Source: Winogradskyella psychrotolerans
GTDB taxonomy: Bacteria > Bacteroidota > Bacteroidia > Flavobacteriales > Flavobacteriaceae
Length of the DNA: 64,000 nucleotides
Reading direction: 5' to 3'
Assembly: GCF_018860545.1 (NCBI RefSeq)
Contig: NZ_JAHKPN010000011.1
Location: 496,001-560,000 of the forward strand
Shown here: piece after piece, positions 29,236 to 37,496 of the stretch
Numbering within the stretch: position 1 is the first letter of the stretch
Layout: each line of letters begins with the position of its first letter
The notes under the pieces: generated by a model
The model's input: the letters and a program-made list of their open reading frames with translations, nothing else
What the model was told of the DNA's origin: nothing
Databases searched by the model: none
Position numbers and translations under genes: made by a program

Positions 29236-30456
29236 TTAGCTAGCAACGTTTTTTAACGTTAAAGCTAAAGTTTGCACTCCTTTATCTATTTCTTGAGGTG
29301 AACTGTATTCATCTGGACGATGACTTACTCCATCTTTACTAGGAATAAAAATCATGGTTGTTGGAAACAATTGTGCCATAAACAAAGAATCATGATAAGC
29401 ATGACTCGTCATCACTTTCGTTGAATACCCTAAACCTTTGGCTGCTTTTTCCGCTGTATGCACTAAATTCTCATCACAAGTGGCAGGTGGATCGCAATTC
29501 AATAATTCTATTGAATATTTAATATGTCGCTTCTCGCAAATTTCAGCGATTTCTTGTTTTAAATCTGCAAGAGTTTTGTCTCTAGTTTTAATATTTGTAT
29601 CCCGTAAATCTATTTCTAAGTATGCTTCTTTGGGAATACTATTGACTGCACGTGGAAGAATATCAAAAATTCCAGTCGTTGCCACAGTATCTTCACTTTC
29701 CGAATCTTTTGCAATGCGTTCAACAGCCATCATAATTTCAGCTCCTGCGACACCAGCATCTTTTCTAATCGGCATTAGCACAGCTCCTGCATGACCACCT
29801 TCGCCTATCAATTTTACAATCAATGTACTTGGTGCTGCAATCTTATCTACTATACCAATATCTAAGTTATCTTTTTCTAAACGTGGGCCCTGTTCAATAT
29901 GTAATTCTATAAAGGCGTGATAGTAATCTTCAGACAGTTTCACCTCATTTAAATCGCCTTTAAATCCTGCTGCTTCTCTTATGTCATTAAAAAACCCACC
30001 TTCTTTATCTTTAAGCTTTAAGGCTTGTTCGGGTGTTAATTGTCCAGACATCATTCTGCTTCCCAAACAACCAATGGCAAAACGTGTTGGTTCTTCTGCA
30101 GTAAACAACACCAATTCTATAGAGCGTTTTGGTTTATAATCTAAACTTTTTAAATACCTAATAGCTTCCAAACCACCAAAAACACCAACGGTTCCATCAT
30201 ATTGTCCAGATAATGGAATGGCATCGATATGAGAACCTGTTCCTACAGGTGCTAATTCTGGTGCTGTGCCTTCCCAACGTGCATATGTATTTCCTATGGC
30301 ATCAACTCTAACCTTTAAACCAATCTCTTCACACAAGCCTATAAAATAATCACGCGCGTCTAAATCTTCTTGCGTATATAAAACTCTGGTCACCGATGGA
30401 AATTCGCTTGATGAAAAGCGTGCTAAAGTATTGAGCTCTTGGTGTATTCTATTCAT
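29236..30456 (-). CDS. ureidoglycolate amidohydrolase-like M20 metallohydrolase
   Basis: M20-family amidohydrolase of 406 residues with metal ligands His76 and Asp87 (GSHIDAIPLSGQYDG) and the acidic pair Glu121-Glu122 (FTAEEPTRF). Segments such as GHAGAVLMPIRKDAG, AYHDSLFMAQ and RPDEYSSPQ closely resemble plant ureidoglycolate amidohydrolase as I recall it, and differ from the second M20 gene nearby. The predicted reaction is ureidoglycolate to glyoxylate, CO2 and two ammonia. Allantoate amidohydrolase is the alternative, but the adjacent paralogue fits that role better. It is the last gene of a leftward run with 6-7-bp gaps. Confidence 0.82.
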   Translation of the reverse strand: MNRIHQELNTLARFSSSEFPSVTRVLYTQEDLDARDYFIGLCEEIGLKVRVDAIGNTYARWEGTAPELAPVGTGSHIDAIPLSGQYDGTVGVFGGLEAIRYLKSLDYKPKRSIELVLFTAEEPTRFAIGCLGSRMMSGQLTPEQALKLKDKEGGFFNDIREAAGFKGDLNEVKLSEDYYHAFIELHIEQGPRLEKDNLDIGIVDKIAAPSTLIVKLIGEGGHAGAVLMPIRKDAGVAGAEIMMAVERIAKDSESEDTVATTGIFDILPRAVNSIPKEAYLEIDLRDTNIKTRDKTLADLKQEIAEICEKRHIKYSIELLNCDPPATCDENLVHTAEKAAKGLGYSTKVMTSHAYHDSLFMAQLFPTTMIFIPSKDGVSHRPDEYSSPQEIDKGVQTLALTLKNVAS

Positions 30457-30462
30457 AGTTAT

Positions 30463-31224
30463 TTATATTGTTGTTGGAAATCGGTTCACATTTTTATAAT
30501 AAATATAGACGGCTGGTTCTGTTCCTAAAGCACCAAACCATTGTGGACAATAGGGTGCCATCCAAATGCTATCTCCTTTTTTAATAGGATACCATTTATC
30601 TGCTAATCGGTAAATCCCTTGACCTTCTAAATAAATTAAGCCATGCTCCATAATGTGCGTTTCAACAAATGGAAGATTGGCTCCAGGATTATAGGTAAAA
30701 ATATTCACCGCCATATCCCAAGACAAATTATCTTGTTCTGGCAATAAATTTTGCATCAACAAATTAGGATCATCACAATAGATGTTTTGTTCAATTTTTG
30801 AATCGGAATTAATTATAATTTCCGGAACAGGAAAGCCTTCTAACGGTTCATAAACTTTATGAAAAGTTAATAGTTTCGTACCTGCTTCAGCTTTAGAAAA
30901 CAGATAATCTTTTCCTATTGGTACATAAACATAAGATCCTTTTTTGAGATTTTCGTTTTGATTTTCAACCGTTACGTCACATGAACCTTCTAAAACATAG
31001 AAGAAAATTTGTGAGTCTTTAGTGCTGCCTTTCAATTGTCCTGAGGCTTCCATGGTTATTAAAAGCTGACAAAAATTGGCTCCCATGGCTTCGTTAATTA
31101 CCACATTAACTTCACAATTATCCCAACCAGGAACTTTACTATTTACAAATCCATCGCCTGTTATCACAGCATGATCAGATTCTACAACTGACCTTGATAA
31201 GGCTGTTAGTTTTATTTTACTCAT
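30463..31224 (-). CDS. allE: (S)-ureidoglycine aminohydrolase
   Basis: Bicupin enzyme that hydrolyses ureidoglycine, the unstable product of allantoate amidohydrolase, to S-ureidoglycolate and ammonia. The 253-residue protein reads as two cupin domains: the first around residues 60-125 (FYVLEGSCDVTVEN) and the second around 180-245, with the metal-site pattern FVETHIMEHGLIYLEGQGIY and the closing DSIWMAPYCPQWFGALG. Gaps to both M20 neighbours are 6-7 bp, so the three form one transcriptional unit covering allantoate to glyoxylate. Confidence 0.9.
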   Translation of the reverse strand: MSKIKLTALSRSVVESDHAVITGDGFVNSKVPGWDNCEVNVVINEAMGANFCQLLITMEASGQLKGSTKDSQIFFYVLEGSCDVTVENQNENLKKGSYVYVPIGKDYLFSKAEAGTKLLTFHKVYEPLEGFPVPEIIINSDSKIEQNIYCDDPNLLMQNLLPEQDNLSWDMAVNIFTYNPGANLPFVETHIMEHGLIYLEGQGIYRLADKWYPIKKGDSIWMAPYCPQWFGALGTEPAVYIYYKNVNRFPTTI

Positions 31225-31231
31225 AACTATT

Positions 31232-32470
31232 TTAATTAAATTCTTTAATTAGTTCGTCCAAAAATTGATCTGAAACTTTTAGAGCGACTTCTATATCTTC
31301 TGGGCTCGCATATTCTTCTGGATTATGGCTAATTCCATCTGTACAACGCACAAATAACATAGAAACTGGTGCAACTTTGGATATCATAACCGCATCATGA
31401 CCTGCTCCACTTGTGATTTCTATGGGTTTATCAATGCCCACTTTTTTAATACTTTTTCTAAGCAAGTCTTTTAAATGATTATCACAAATCACAGCCGGAT
31501 TCATTTGCATGACTTTCCAACTCAGTTTGATATTTCTTTTTTTAGAAATCTCTATAGCTTTATGTTGAAGTTGGTCTTGTATTTCGATTAAAAAGTCGGA
31601 ATCCGCACTTCTGATATCCAGACTATGACACACAAAAGCAGGAATGACATTAGATGTATTAGACAACATATTCATTTTCCCGACAGTACCTACCAATTTC
31701 TCTTGATGCTTTTTCCCGGTTTTTTCTACTTCTAAAATAAATTCTGAAGCTGCACAAAGCGCGTCATCTCTTAAATACATTGGTGAGGTGCCAGCATGTG
31801 CACTTATGCCTTCCCAAGTTACCTCTACTCTAATTTGACTCGCAATATTGCTAACCAAACAGATTGGTAAATTTTCTTTACACAAAACAGGTCCTTGTTC
31901 AATATGAATTTCATAATAACCTAACCAGTCTCCTTCAGGAATTTTATCATTAGAAATGGCTTCTACATTTCCGTAATATGTTTCTATGGCTTCAGATAAC
32001 GTCACGTTGCAATCATCTGTTCTTAGCAACCAATCCGTATCAAAATTACCAGCCAAAACACTACTTCCTAGATAAGCCGTATTAAATCGTGAACCTTCTT
32101 CATCCGAAAAACAAACAATATTTAAATGAAAAGGTAATTCTGTGTTGTTTTCTTTTAATCGTTGTGCTATTTCAATTCCGAGTATAATCCCTAACGGGCC
32201 ATCAAAATTACCTGCGTTATAAACCGTATCGTAATGCGAACCAATAACAAAGTGTTTTGCATTTTGTTGGTTGCTTTTTAACACCCCTCTTACATTGCCT
32301 AAACTATCGCAAAACACATGTAAACCTGCTGCTTTCATCCAAGACATTAATAGGTTCTTGGCTTCATTATGTGCAGGTGTTCCAAAAAAGCGAGATAAAC
32401 ACTTATCGTCATCGCTGATTAAGGACAATTGCTCTAATCGTTTTGTAATTCGTTCTGTTCTAATATTCAT
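31232..32470 (-). CDS. allC: allantoate amidohydrolase
   Basis: M20-family binuclear metal amidohydrolase that converts allantoate to ureidoglycine, CO2 and ammonia. The 412-residue protein has His79 and Asp90 in GSHYDTVYNAGNFDG, the acidic pair in SDEEGSRFNTAYLGS, YEIHIEQGPVL and GAGHDAVMISKVAP. Its fingerprint differs from the ureidoglycolate hydrolase-like paralogue two genes downstream, which is why the two are given different substrates; assignment is by similarity and pathway logic, not proof. N-carbamoyl-L-amino acid hydrolase is a related alternative. Confidence 0.85.
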   Translation of the reverse strand: MNIRTERITKRLEQLSLISDDDKCLSRFFGTPAHNEAKNLLMSWMKAAGLHVFCDSLGNVRGVLKSNQQNAKHFVIGSHYDTVYNAGNFDGPLGIILGIEIAQRLKENNTELPFHLNIVCFSDEEGSRFNTAYLGSSVLAGNFDTDWLLRTDDCNVTLSEAIETYYGNVEAISNDKIPEGDWLGYYEIHIEQGPVLCKENLPICLVSNIASQIRVEVTWEGISAHAGTSPMYLRDDALCAASEFILEVEKTGKKHQEKLVGTVGKMNMLSNTSNVIPAFVCHSLDIRSADSDFLIEIQDQLQHKAIEISKKRNIKLSWKVMQMNPAVICDNHLKDLLRKSIKKVGIDKPIEITSGAGHDAVMISKVAPVSMLFVRCTDGISHNPEEYASPEDIEVALKVSDQFLDELIKEFN

Positions 32471-32701
32471 TTAGGTCTGAGAGATTCAATTTATAAAAAT
32501 ACTGTTATTCAAAATAGATACAAACTAAAATGTAGATTTCTTGGAAGGGCTTTTTTATGCTTCAATGACAATTAATTTTGGTAAACGTTAACCTCATCAT
32601 AGCGTAACTAATGAGATGGTAAGATGTAGAAAGGTTTAATTATAACCTTGTAGGTATAAATCGACTTTTCACATCTACAAGGTTTTGGAGATCTTACAAG
32701 A
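32471..32701. repeat. intergenic region with a CCTTGTAGG-type hairpin
   Basis: This 231-bp gap between two minus-strand genes contains a perfect 10-bp inverted repeat, AACCTTGTAG at 32644-32653 and CTACAAGGTT at 32675-32684. The same CCTTGTAGG unit recurs three times at 49987-50090. The gene-proximal part (32471-32560) should hold the allC promoter, but no clean promoter motif was recognised. Confidence 0.55.
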
Positions 32702-33187
32702 CTAATTCAGGTTTTCTAGATTTACTTTTGTGAGAATCCGATATTCTGTGATTGAATAGTGTTTCACAATGGCTTCAACCAAATAATTTCTAACTACAAG
32801 AATGAGATGCTTGTTTTTATCATTTAAACAATTAGGAATCAATCTCTCTGCTGACCAATGCAAACCTTCATTCCTTAATTCAAGCTTTCCAAGTTCATCT
32901 ATAATGAGATATGTCGTCTTAGTTTCGGAATCCGCAGAAATTAAAAATTCATTCGCTTTATCAAAAGCAGATTTCAAAAATTTAAAGTTTCCTATTTTAA
33001 TAATATCTTCAGTGTCGAGTTCCGTTTCAAGTTCAAATTCATTCTTAGATTTTACCTCTAGAAAATAACGTTTTCCTTCGGCATTATCTGGACATAACAA
33101 ACCATCAACATCATTTCGGTTCTTACACCACTTCGATAAAGTTGTTGTTTTACCTGATCGAATCTCTCCTGTAAGAATATAAATCAT
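32702..33187 (-). CDS. P-loop NTPase, THEP1-like, function unknown
   Basis: A 161-residue soluble protein with a Walker A motif GEIRSGKTT at residues 7-15 and a Walker B-like YLIIDELGKLEL starting at residue 93. The layout recalls the small NTPase_1/THEP1 nucleoside-triphosphatase group. Its start overlaps the end of the upstream membrane-protein gene by 4 bp (ATGA), so the two are probably made together. It lies between the ureide genes and xdhC. A role in molybdoenzyme maturation or in driving the membrane partner is inferred from context only. Confidence 0.72.
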   Translation of the reverse strand: MIYILTGEIRSGKTTTLSKWCKNRNDVDGLLCPDNAEGKRYFLEVKSKNEFELETELDTEDIIKIGNFKFLKSAFDKANEFLISADSETKTTYLIIDELGKLELRNEGLHWSAERLIPNCLNDKNKHLILVVRNYLVEAIVKHYSITEYRILTKVNLENLN

Positions 33188-34191
33188 TCCGAAGGCACTT
33201 TAAAATGAATACAATTAGAAATGCCATTGGCCATAAAATATTTGAACCGCGTATACCCTTTGAGGTGTTTGGTATCTTTCCAAGTATATGAAATTATCTG
33301 TCGGAAATAAGGAAACAAATCCATCGCATTGCTAATATCTTCTTGATATTTAGACTCCTTTTTTCGAAGAAACTTCTGAACTACTTTCAATAAGAAAGGG
33401 CCAATCACGACATACCAAAGCATTAAAATTAAGAAACTTCTCAAGACAATATAAATGGCTTTTTCCCATCCAAAAAGTGGACCTCCAAATATTGAAAAAG
33501 CTAAAACTATAATCGCAATCGTAACCAGCCAAACCCAAATGACTTTAGTTTTAAAGGCTACTTTTTTCTTGTGATTCTCAGAGGTTGCAGAATCTAATTC
33601 TAGGTAAAAGTCCGCTTCGGTTTTATTGGCAATAATTCCAATAACATTTTTAATAAAGACTCCTGCCAAAACACCACAAACCCCATAGACTAATAAATAT
33701 AATGTCACTAAAAATGATGTTGTTGATGTGCTAAACATAAAATTAAGTTTACTCTGCACCCAAGCACCATAAATATTAACGGCCTCCCATAATTCTGTGC
33801 CATATACAATGGTCAGTATTATTAATTTTTGAAGCGCAGACTCTAGAAATGTCACCATTCCTAAGACCATCAAAGTGATACCTTTCCATGAAAAGTTAGA
33901 AAACAAAACGGCTCCGAGAATAGCTTGAAAACTAACAGCTACATAAGCTCCGAAAGGTGAATATGGACTCACGGCCATTTTTATAATCAATACAATCACC
34001 AAGGCTTTTAAGATGGCTTGCCATTTATTTTCGGCATAATAGGCTATTAAACTAATCAGTAAAATAGAGACACCTCCAACAATTAATCCTGTAAATGGAG
34101 AATTAAATACGTGTAAAAAACCACCTAAACCCGACTCGTTTAAAGCCCAAAGTGCTGTTAGTTTTTCTATGATGGATTTGTTGTTTTTCAT
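33184..34191 (-). CDS. polytopic membrane protein of unknown function
   Basis: A 335-residue inner-membrane protein with about seven hydrophobic helices (near residues 32-52, 57-75, 84-103, 105-138, 156-182, 213-240 and 248-275), a charged cytoplasmic insert around residues 190-212 and a basic soluble C-terminus. No transporter signature was recognised with confidence; the first half, with SPYSPFGAYVAVSFQAILGA, vaguely recalls small substrate-binding membrane components. It is coupled to the P-loop NTPase by a 4-bp overlap and lies 30 bp after xdhC. Transport of a purine or of molybdenum is possible but unproven. Confidence 0.7.
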   Translation of the reverse strand: MKNNKSIIEKLTALWALNESGLGGFLHVFNSPFTGLIVGGVSILLISLIAYYAENKWQAILKALVIVLIIKMAVSPYSPFGAYVAVSFQAILGAVLFSNFSWKGITLMVLGMVTFLESALQKLIILTIVYGTELWEAVNIYGAWVQSKLNFMFSTSTTSFLVTLYLLVYGVCGVLAGVFIKNVIGIIANKTEADFYLELDSATSENHKKKVAFKTKVIWVWLVTIAIIVLAFSIFGGPLFGWEKAIYIVLRSFLILMLWYVVIGPFLLKVVQKFLRKKESKYQEDISNAMDLFPYFRQIISYTWKDTKHLKGYTRFKYFMANGISNCIHFKVPSE

Positions 34192-34221
34192 GCATACTCC
34201 CCGTAAAAACGGGAATCTTTT

Positions 34222-35004
34222 TTAATTCTCAACGGTGTCTTTATAATGCACTTGAAGCAATTGAGCCACCACGCTAATCGCAATTTCCTTTGGTGTATCT
34301 CCTCCAATGTCTAAACCTATTGGACACACCACATTTGTCATTCCTTCAGGAATATGCATCTCATTAATCAACATATTATTGAATCGCACTTTTTTTGTTT
34401 TGCTTCCTATTAGTCCTAAAAATTTAGTTTCGTTTTGTAATGCCATAGTTATCAAATCAAAATCGATGGCATGATTATGTGTCAATACTAAAACATAACA
34501 ATTAGGTCCCCATTTTACAGCATCTTTAAAAGTTTTAAAATTGGTTTCATTGGTTTGATGCGTTGTAATACTTTCGTCTAATTCTAAGTTAGAAAACCAA
34601 TCTTGTCGTGAATCTATAAGGTTTACTTTAAAAGGTGTATCGACTAATAATTTTGTGATTTCAACACCGATATGTCCTGCTCCAAATAAAAATAATTCTG
34701 GTGATTGATTCATAGGTTCTATAATAAATTCCACTTTTCCGCCACAACACTGTTCAAATTCGGGTCCTAAGGTATACGTAGATTCAATAATTCTATTTTC
34801 TTTTAAAGCAACGATAGCTTCGTCTATGGCTTTAAATTCAAGTTTCCCTCCTCCTACCGTCCCATGGATATCTTTACCCTCAGTCACGAGCATACGCGAA
34901 CCCACCACACAAGGAGTTGATCCTAAACACTTGGTCACCGTTATAAAGGCAACAGGTATTTGCTTTTGTTTAAATTCAGAAAGTAATTCAATCCAGTTTT
35001 GCAT
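34222..35004 (-). CDS. xdhC: xanthine dehydrogenase accessory protein XdhC
   Basis: XdhC/CoxI-family protein that binds and sulfurates the molybdenum cofactor before insertion into xanthine dehydrogenase. The N-terminal XdhC domain has CLGSTPCVVGSRMLV followed by HGTVGGGKLEFKAIDEAI; a Rossmann-type C-terminal domain has LFLFGAGHIGVEITKLL near residue 105 and GLIGSKTKKVRF near residue 196. The 260-residue length is typical. It starts the leftward group that continues into the membrane protein and NTPase, which is the main reason to suspect a link between that pair and the molybdoenzyme. Confidence 0.92.
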   Translation of the reverse strand: MQNWIELLSEFKQKQIPVAFITVTKCLGSTPCVVGSRMLVTEGKDIHGTVGGGKLEFKAIDEAIVALKENRIIESTYTLGPEFEQCCGGKVEFIIEPMNQSPELFLFGAGHIGVEITKLLVDTPFKVNLIDSRQDWFSNLELDESITTHQTNETNFKTFKDAVKWGPNCYVLVLTHNHAIDFDLITMALQNETKFLGLIGSKTKKVRFNNMLINEMHIPEGMTNVVCPIGLDIGGDTPKEIAISVVAQLLQVHYKDTVEN

Positions 35005-35178
35005 TTCTAATAAAAAAGAGAATTTAAAAGTAAGGTTTTTTTGATATAAATGGTATTATCCTCTAAAACTAGAGTCAAACCTTTTAATAGCAATCAAACT
35101 TTTAAAATTTTCTGTAATCTTTACAATTTAACTTCGACTTAATCATTATATTGATTTTTCAAAATCAAATGAAATATT

Positions 35179-35514
35179 ATGTCAAAACCATATTACGACG
35201 CTGCGGATTTACGCAAATTTGGAAAAATAACCGAATGGAGTGAAGAATTAGGAACAAAATTCTTCGATTATTACGGAAAAGTTTTTGAAGAAGGCGCCCT
35301 TACTGCTCGTGAAAAATCACTCATAGCTTTAGCAGTAGCGCATACAGAACAGTGTCCATATTGTATCGACGCTTATACAAAAGATACGCTTCAACGTGGG
35401 ATTACTAAAGAACAAATGATGGAAGCCATACATGTTGGTGCAGCTATAAAAAGCGGAGCCACTTTAGTACATGGTGTACAAATGATGAATAAAGTGAACA
35501 AATTAGATGGGTAA
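35179..35514 (+). CDS. AhpD-like (carboxymuconolactone decarboxylase family) protein of the arsenosugar cluster
   Basis: A small all-helical AhpD-fold protein of 111 residues with a redox-active CxxC motif at Cys59-Cys62 (EQCPYCIDAYTKD). Proteins of this type immediately precede arsS in many arsenosugar loci and are annotated as arsenosugar biosynthesis-associated peroxidase-like proteins. A thiol-disulfide or peroxidase role keeping arsenic trivalent is plausible but inferred. It is the first gene of the plus-strand cluster and is divergent from xdhC with a 174-bp gap in which no clear promoter was recognised. Confidence 0.85.
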   Translation: MSKPYYDAADLRKFGKITEWSEELGTKFFDYYGKVFEEGALTAREKSLIALAVAHTEQCPYCIDAYTKDTLQRGITKEQMMEAIHVGAAIKSGATLVHGVQMMNKVNKLDG

Positions 35515-35595
35515 AAGAAGCCCCTTTTAATTTCCCCAAAGGGGAAAAATCAGCACTCAATTAATGAGCAAGCATTCAAAACCCGAAATAGATTA

Positions 35596-36657
35596 ATGGC
35601 GACAGCAACAAAATCACTAAAAAAACAAGGCAGCGACTTAGCGCAAAGTAATAGACAACTCGAAATACTTTCAAACGGTATCTTTAAAAGTGGTGAATTA
35701 CCAACTTTCAAGGATAAAATTTCTGAAACAAGTCAATTTCCACTTAAGGCTAAAAAACTAGAAATTTTACAAATTAACGTTGGTTATATGTGTAACCAAG
35801 TTTGCGACCATTGCCATGTAGATGCTGGTCCGGACCGAAAAGAAATAATGACTAGAGATACCATGAGACAATGTCTTGAAGTCATAAAAAATTCAGGTGC
35901 GCACACGCTAGATTTAACTGGTGGGGCACCAGAAATGAATCCTGATTTTAGATGGTTTGTAGAAGAAGCTGCCAAAGCGGGAATTAAAGATTTCATCGTG
36001 CGTTCTAACTTGACCATTATTAGAGCCAACAAAAAATATTATGACTTGCCAGAATTCTTTAAAAAACACAATGTACATGTGGTAAGTTCTATGCCACACT
36101 GGACGCGTGGAAAAACAGATAAACAACGTGGTGATGGTGTTTTTGATAAATCTATTAAAGCGTTGCAAGAATTAAATGCTGTTGGTTACGGCATGCCAGG
36201 AAGCGATTTAAAACTAGATTTAGTTTACAATCCGTCAGGCGCTTTTTTACCAGGTGACCAAGCTGCTATGGAAAAGGATTTTAAAAAGGCCTTAATGGAA
36301 GATTTTGGAATTGAATTTCATAATCTATTTGCCATTACTAATTTACCAATTGCTAGATTCTTAGATTATTTAATCGCTTCAGAAAACTATGAAGATTATA
36401 TGTATTCTTTGGTCGAAGCTTATAATCCGGCTGCTGTAGAAAATGTGATGTGTACCAATACTATTTCTATTAGTTGGGATGGTTATTTATTTGATTGTGA
36501 TTTTAATCAGATGTTAGAGTTACCCGTAAATAGTAAATCAAGACACATATCTGAATTTAACGAAGAATTATTAGAAGGACGAAACATCGTTATTTCCCAA
36601 CATTGCTATGGCTGTACTGCTGGTGCAGGAAGTAGCTGTCAAGGGGTTGTAGCTTAA
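35596..36657 (+). CDS. arsS: arsenosugar biosynthesis radical SAM protein ArsS
   Basis: Radical SAM enzyme expected to transfer the 5'-deoxyadenosyl group of SAM to dimethylarsenite, giving the arsenic-carbon bond of arsenosugars. The 4Fe-4S ligands are Cys66, Cys70 and Cys73 in YMCNQVCDHCHVDAG. The C-terminal part has further cysteines in VMCTNTIS, FDCDFNQ and QHCYGCTAGAGSSCQG, as is usual for ArsS. The 353-residue length is normal. It follows the AhpD-like gene by 81 bp and precedes a glycosyltransferase-like gene. Another arsenic step, ArsM, is encoded about 10 kb downstream. Confidence 0.93.
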   Translation: MATATKSLKKQGSDLAQSNRQLEILSNGIFKSGELPTFKDKISETSQFPLKAKKLEILQINVGYMCNQVCDHCHVDAGPDRKEIMTRDTMRQCLEVIKNSGAHTLDLTGGAPEMNPDFRWFVEEAAKAGIKDFIVRSNLTIIRANKKYYDLPEFFKKHNVHVVSSMPHWTRGKTDKQRGDGVFDKSIKALQELNAVGYGMPGSDLKLDLVYNPSGAFLPGDQAAMEKDFKKALMEDFGIEFHNLFAITNLPIARFLDYLIASENYEDYMYSLVEAYNPAAVENVMCTNTISISWDGYLFDCDFNQMLELPVNSKSRHISEFNEELLEGRNIVISQHCYGCTAGAGSSCQGVVA

Positions 36658-36661
36658 ACCA

Positions 36662-36720
36662 ATTCCTGCGAAAGCAGGAATCTCAGATTAAAATAAATTA
36701 AAATTTCTGCTTTAGCAGGA
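36662..36720. repeat. two short palindromes of an ATTCCTGC-type repeat
   Basis: First hairpin: ATTCCTGC (36662-36669), GAAA loop, GCAGGAAT (36674-36681). Second: TTCTGC (36705-36710), TTTA loop, GCAGGA (36715-36720). They fill the gap after arsS. A related copy lies at 47426-47448 in the opposite orientation (21 of 23 positions identical). They may act as terminators or simply be mobile short repeats. Confidence 0.7.
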
Positions 36721-36727
36721 ATAACCA

Positions 36728-37408
36728 ATGAATAACAAAACCGCCATATTAATCTTTGCAAATTCAGCAGAAAAACAATTGACGTCAAAATCAGTTGCTT
36801 CTTCTGACTTCTTTAATTTGCTTGATTCTGATACTGTAAAAACAGTAAAAAAAGCGGGTTTACCCTATTTTCATATTTCTGAAAAAGAACAAATAGGACA
36901 TTCATTTGGCGAGCGTTTTACCAACGCTATTGAAACCGTTTTTAATAAAGGGTTTCAAAATGTGATTACACTTGGTAATGACATTCCCAACCTTACCGCT
37001 AATCTTATTTTAAAAGCTAAAGATAAATTAGAGAATTCAGATTATGTTTTAGGACCTTCAAGCGATGGAGGATTCTATTTAATGGGTTTCAAAAAAGCAC
37101 ATTTTAGTAAAACAGACATCCAAAATTTACCTTGGCAAACGTCTAAATTAAGACGTTGTTTACATCAAGAATTACAACAACAAAACGAAAGTGTTTCTTA
37201 TTTAGAAACGCTAACAGATATTGATGACACTTCAGATATAGAATTGGTCTTAAAAAGTTTTAAATCTTTAGATTTCAATATTAGAAAACTGCTTTTAAAA
37301 ATTCTAAAAAAATTAAAAACAATTGCAATAGTCGCCTCTGTTTTTCATGGTAGAACCGTTTTCAACAAACACTACAATAAAGGCTCACCTGCCTTACTTC
37401 ATATTTAA
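36728..37408 (+). CDS. DUF2064/TIGR04282-like arsenosugar-cluster protein, divergent
   Basis: A 226-residue GT-A-like protein related to the TIGR04282 arsenosugar-biosynthesis glycosyltransferases. Shared features are TLGNDIPNLTANLI near residue 85 and VLGPSSDGGFYLMGFK near residue 107, which parallel GSDLPD and GPAEDGGYYLVG in the second copy at 44859. The N-terminal FVKNxxxGxVKTRLA nucleotide-binding signature of the family is absent; the equivalent region reads IFANSAEKQLTSKSV. It may therefore be a non-catalytic or differently acting paralogue. It carries a basic C-terminal tail of about 45 residues. Confidence 0.78.
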   Translation: MNNKTAILIFANSAEKQLTSKSVASSDFFNLLDSDTVKTVKKAGLPYFHISEKEQIGHSFGERFTNAIETVFNKGFQNVITLGNDIPNLTANLILKAKDKLENSDYVLGPSSDGGFYLMGFKKAHFSKTDIQNLPWQTSKLRRCLHQELQQQNESVSYLETLTDIDDTSDIELVLKSFKSLDFNIRKLLLKILKKLKTIAIVASVFHGRTVFNKHYNKGSPALLHI

Positions 37409-37496
37409 AATTGGGTTTTAATGTCATTAAGACCTAAAGATTTTTTCAGCTAAATAATCTCACATTTTAAAAAATAGCCATGCTTGTGGTCTACAT

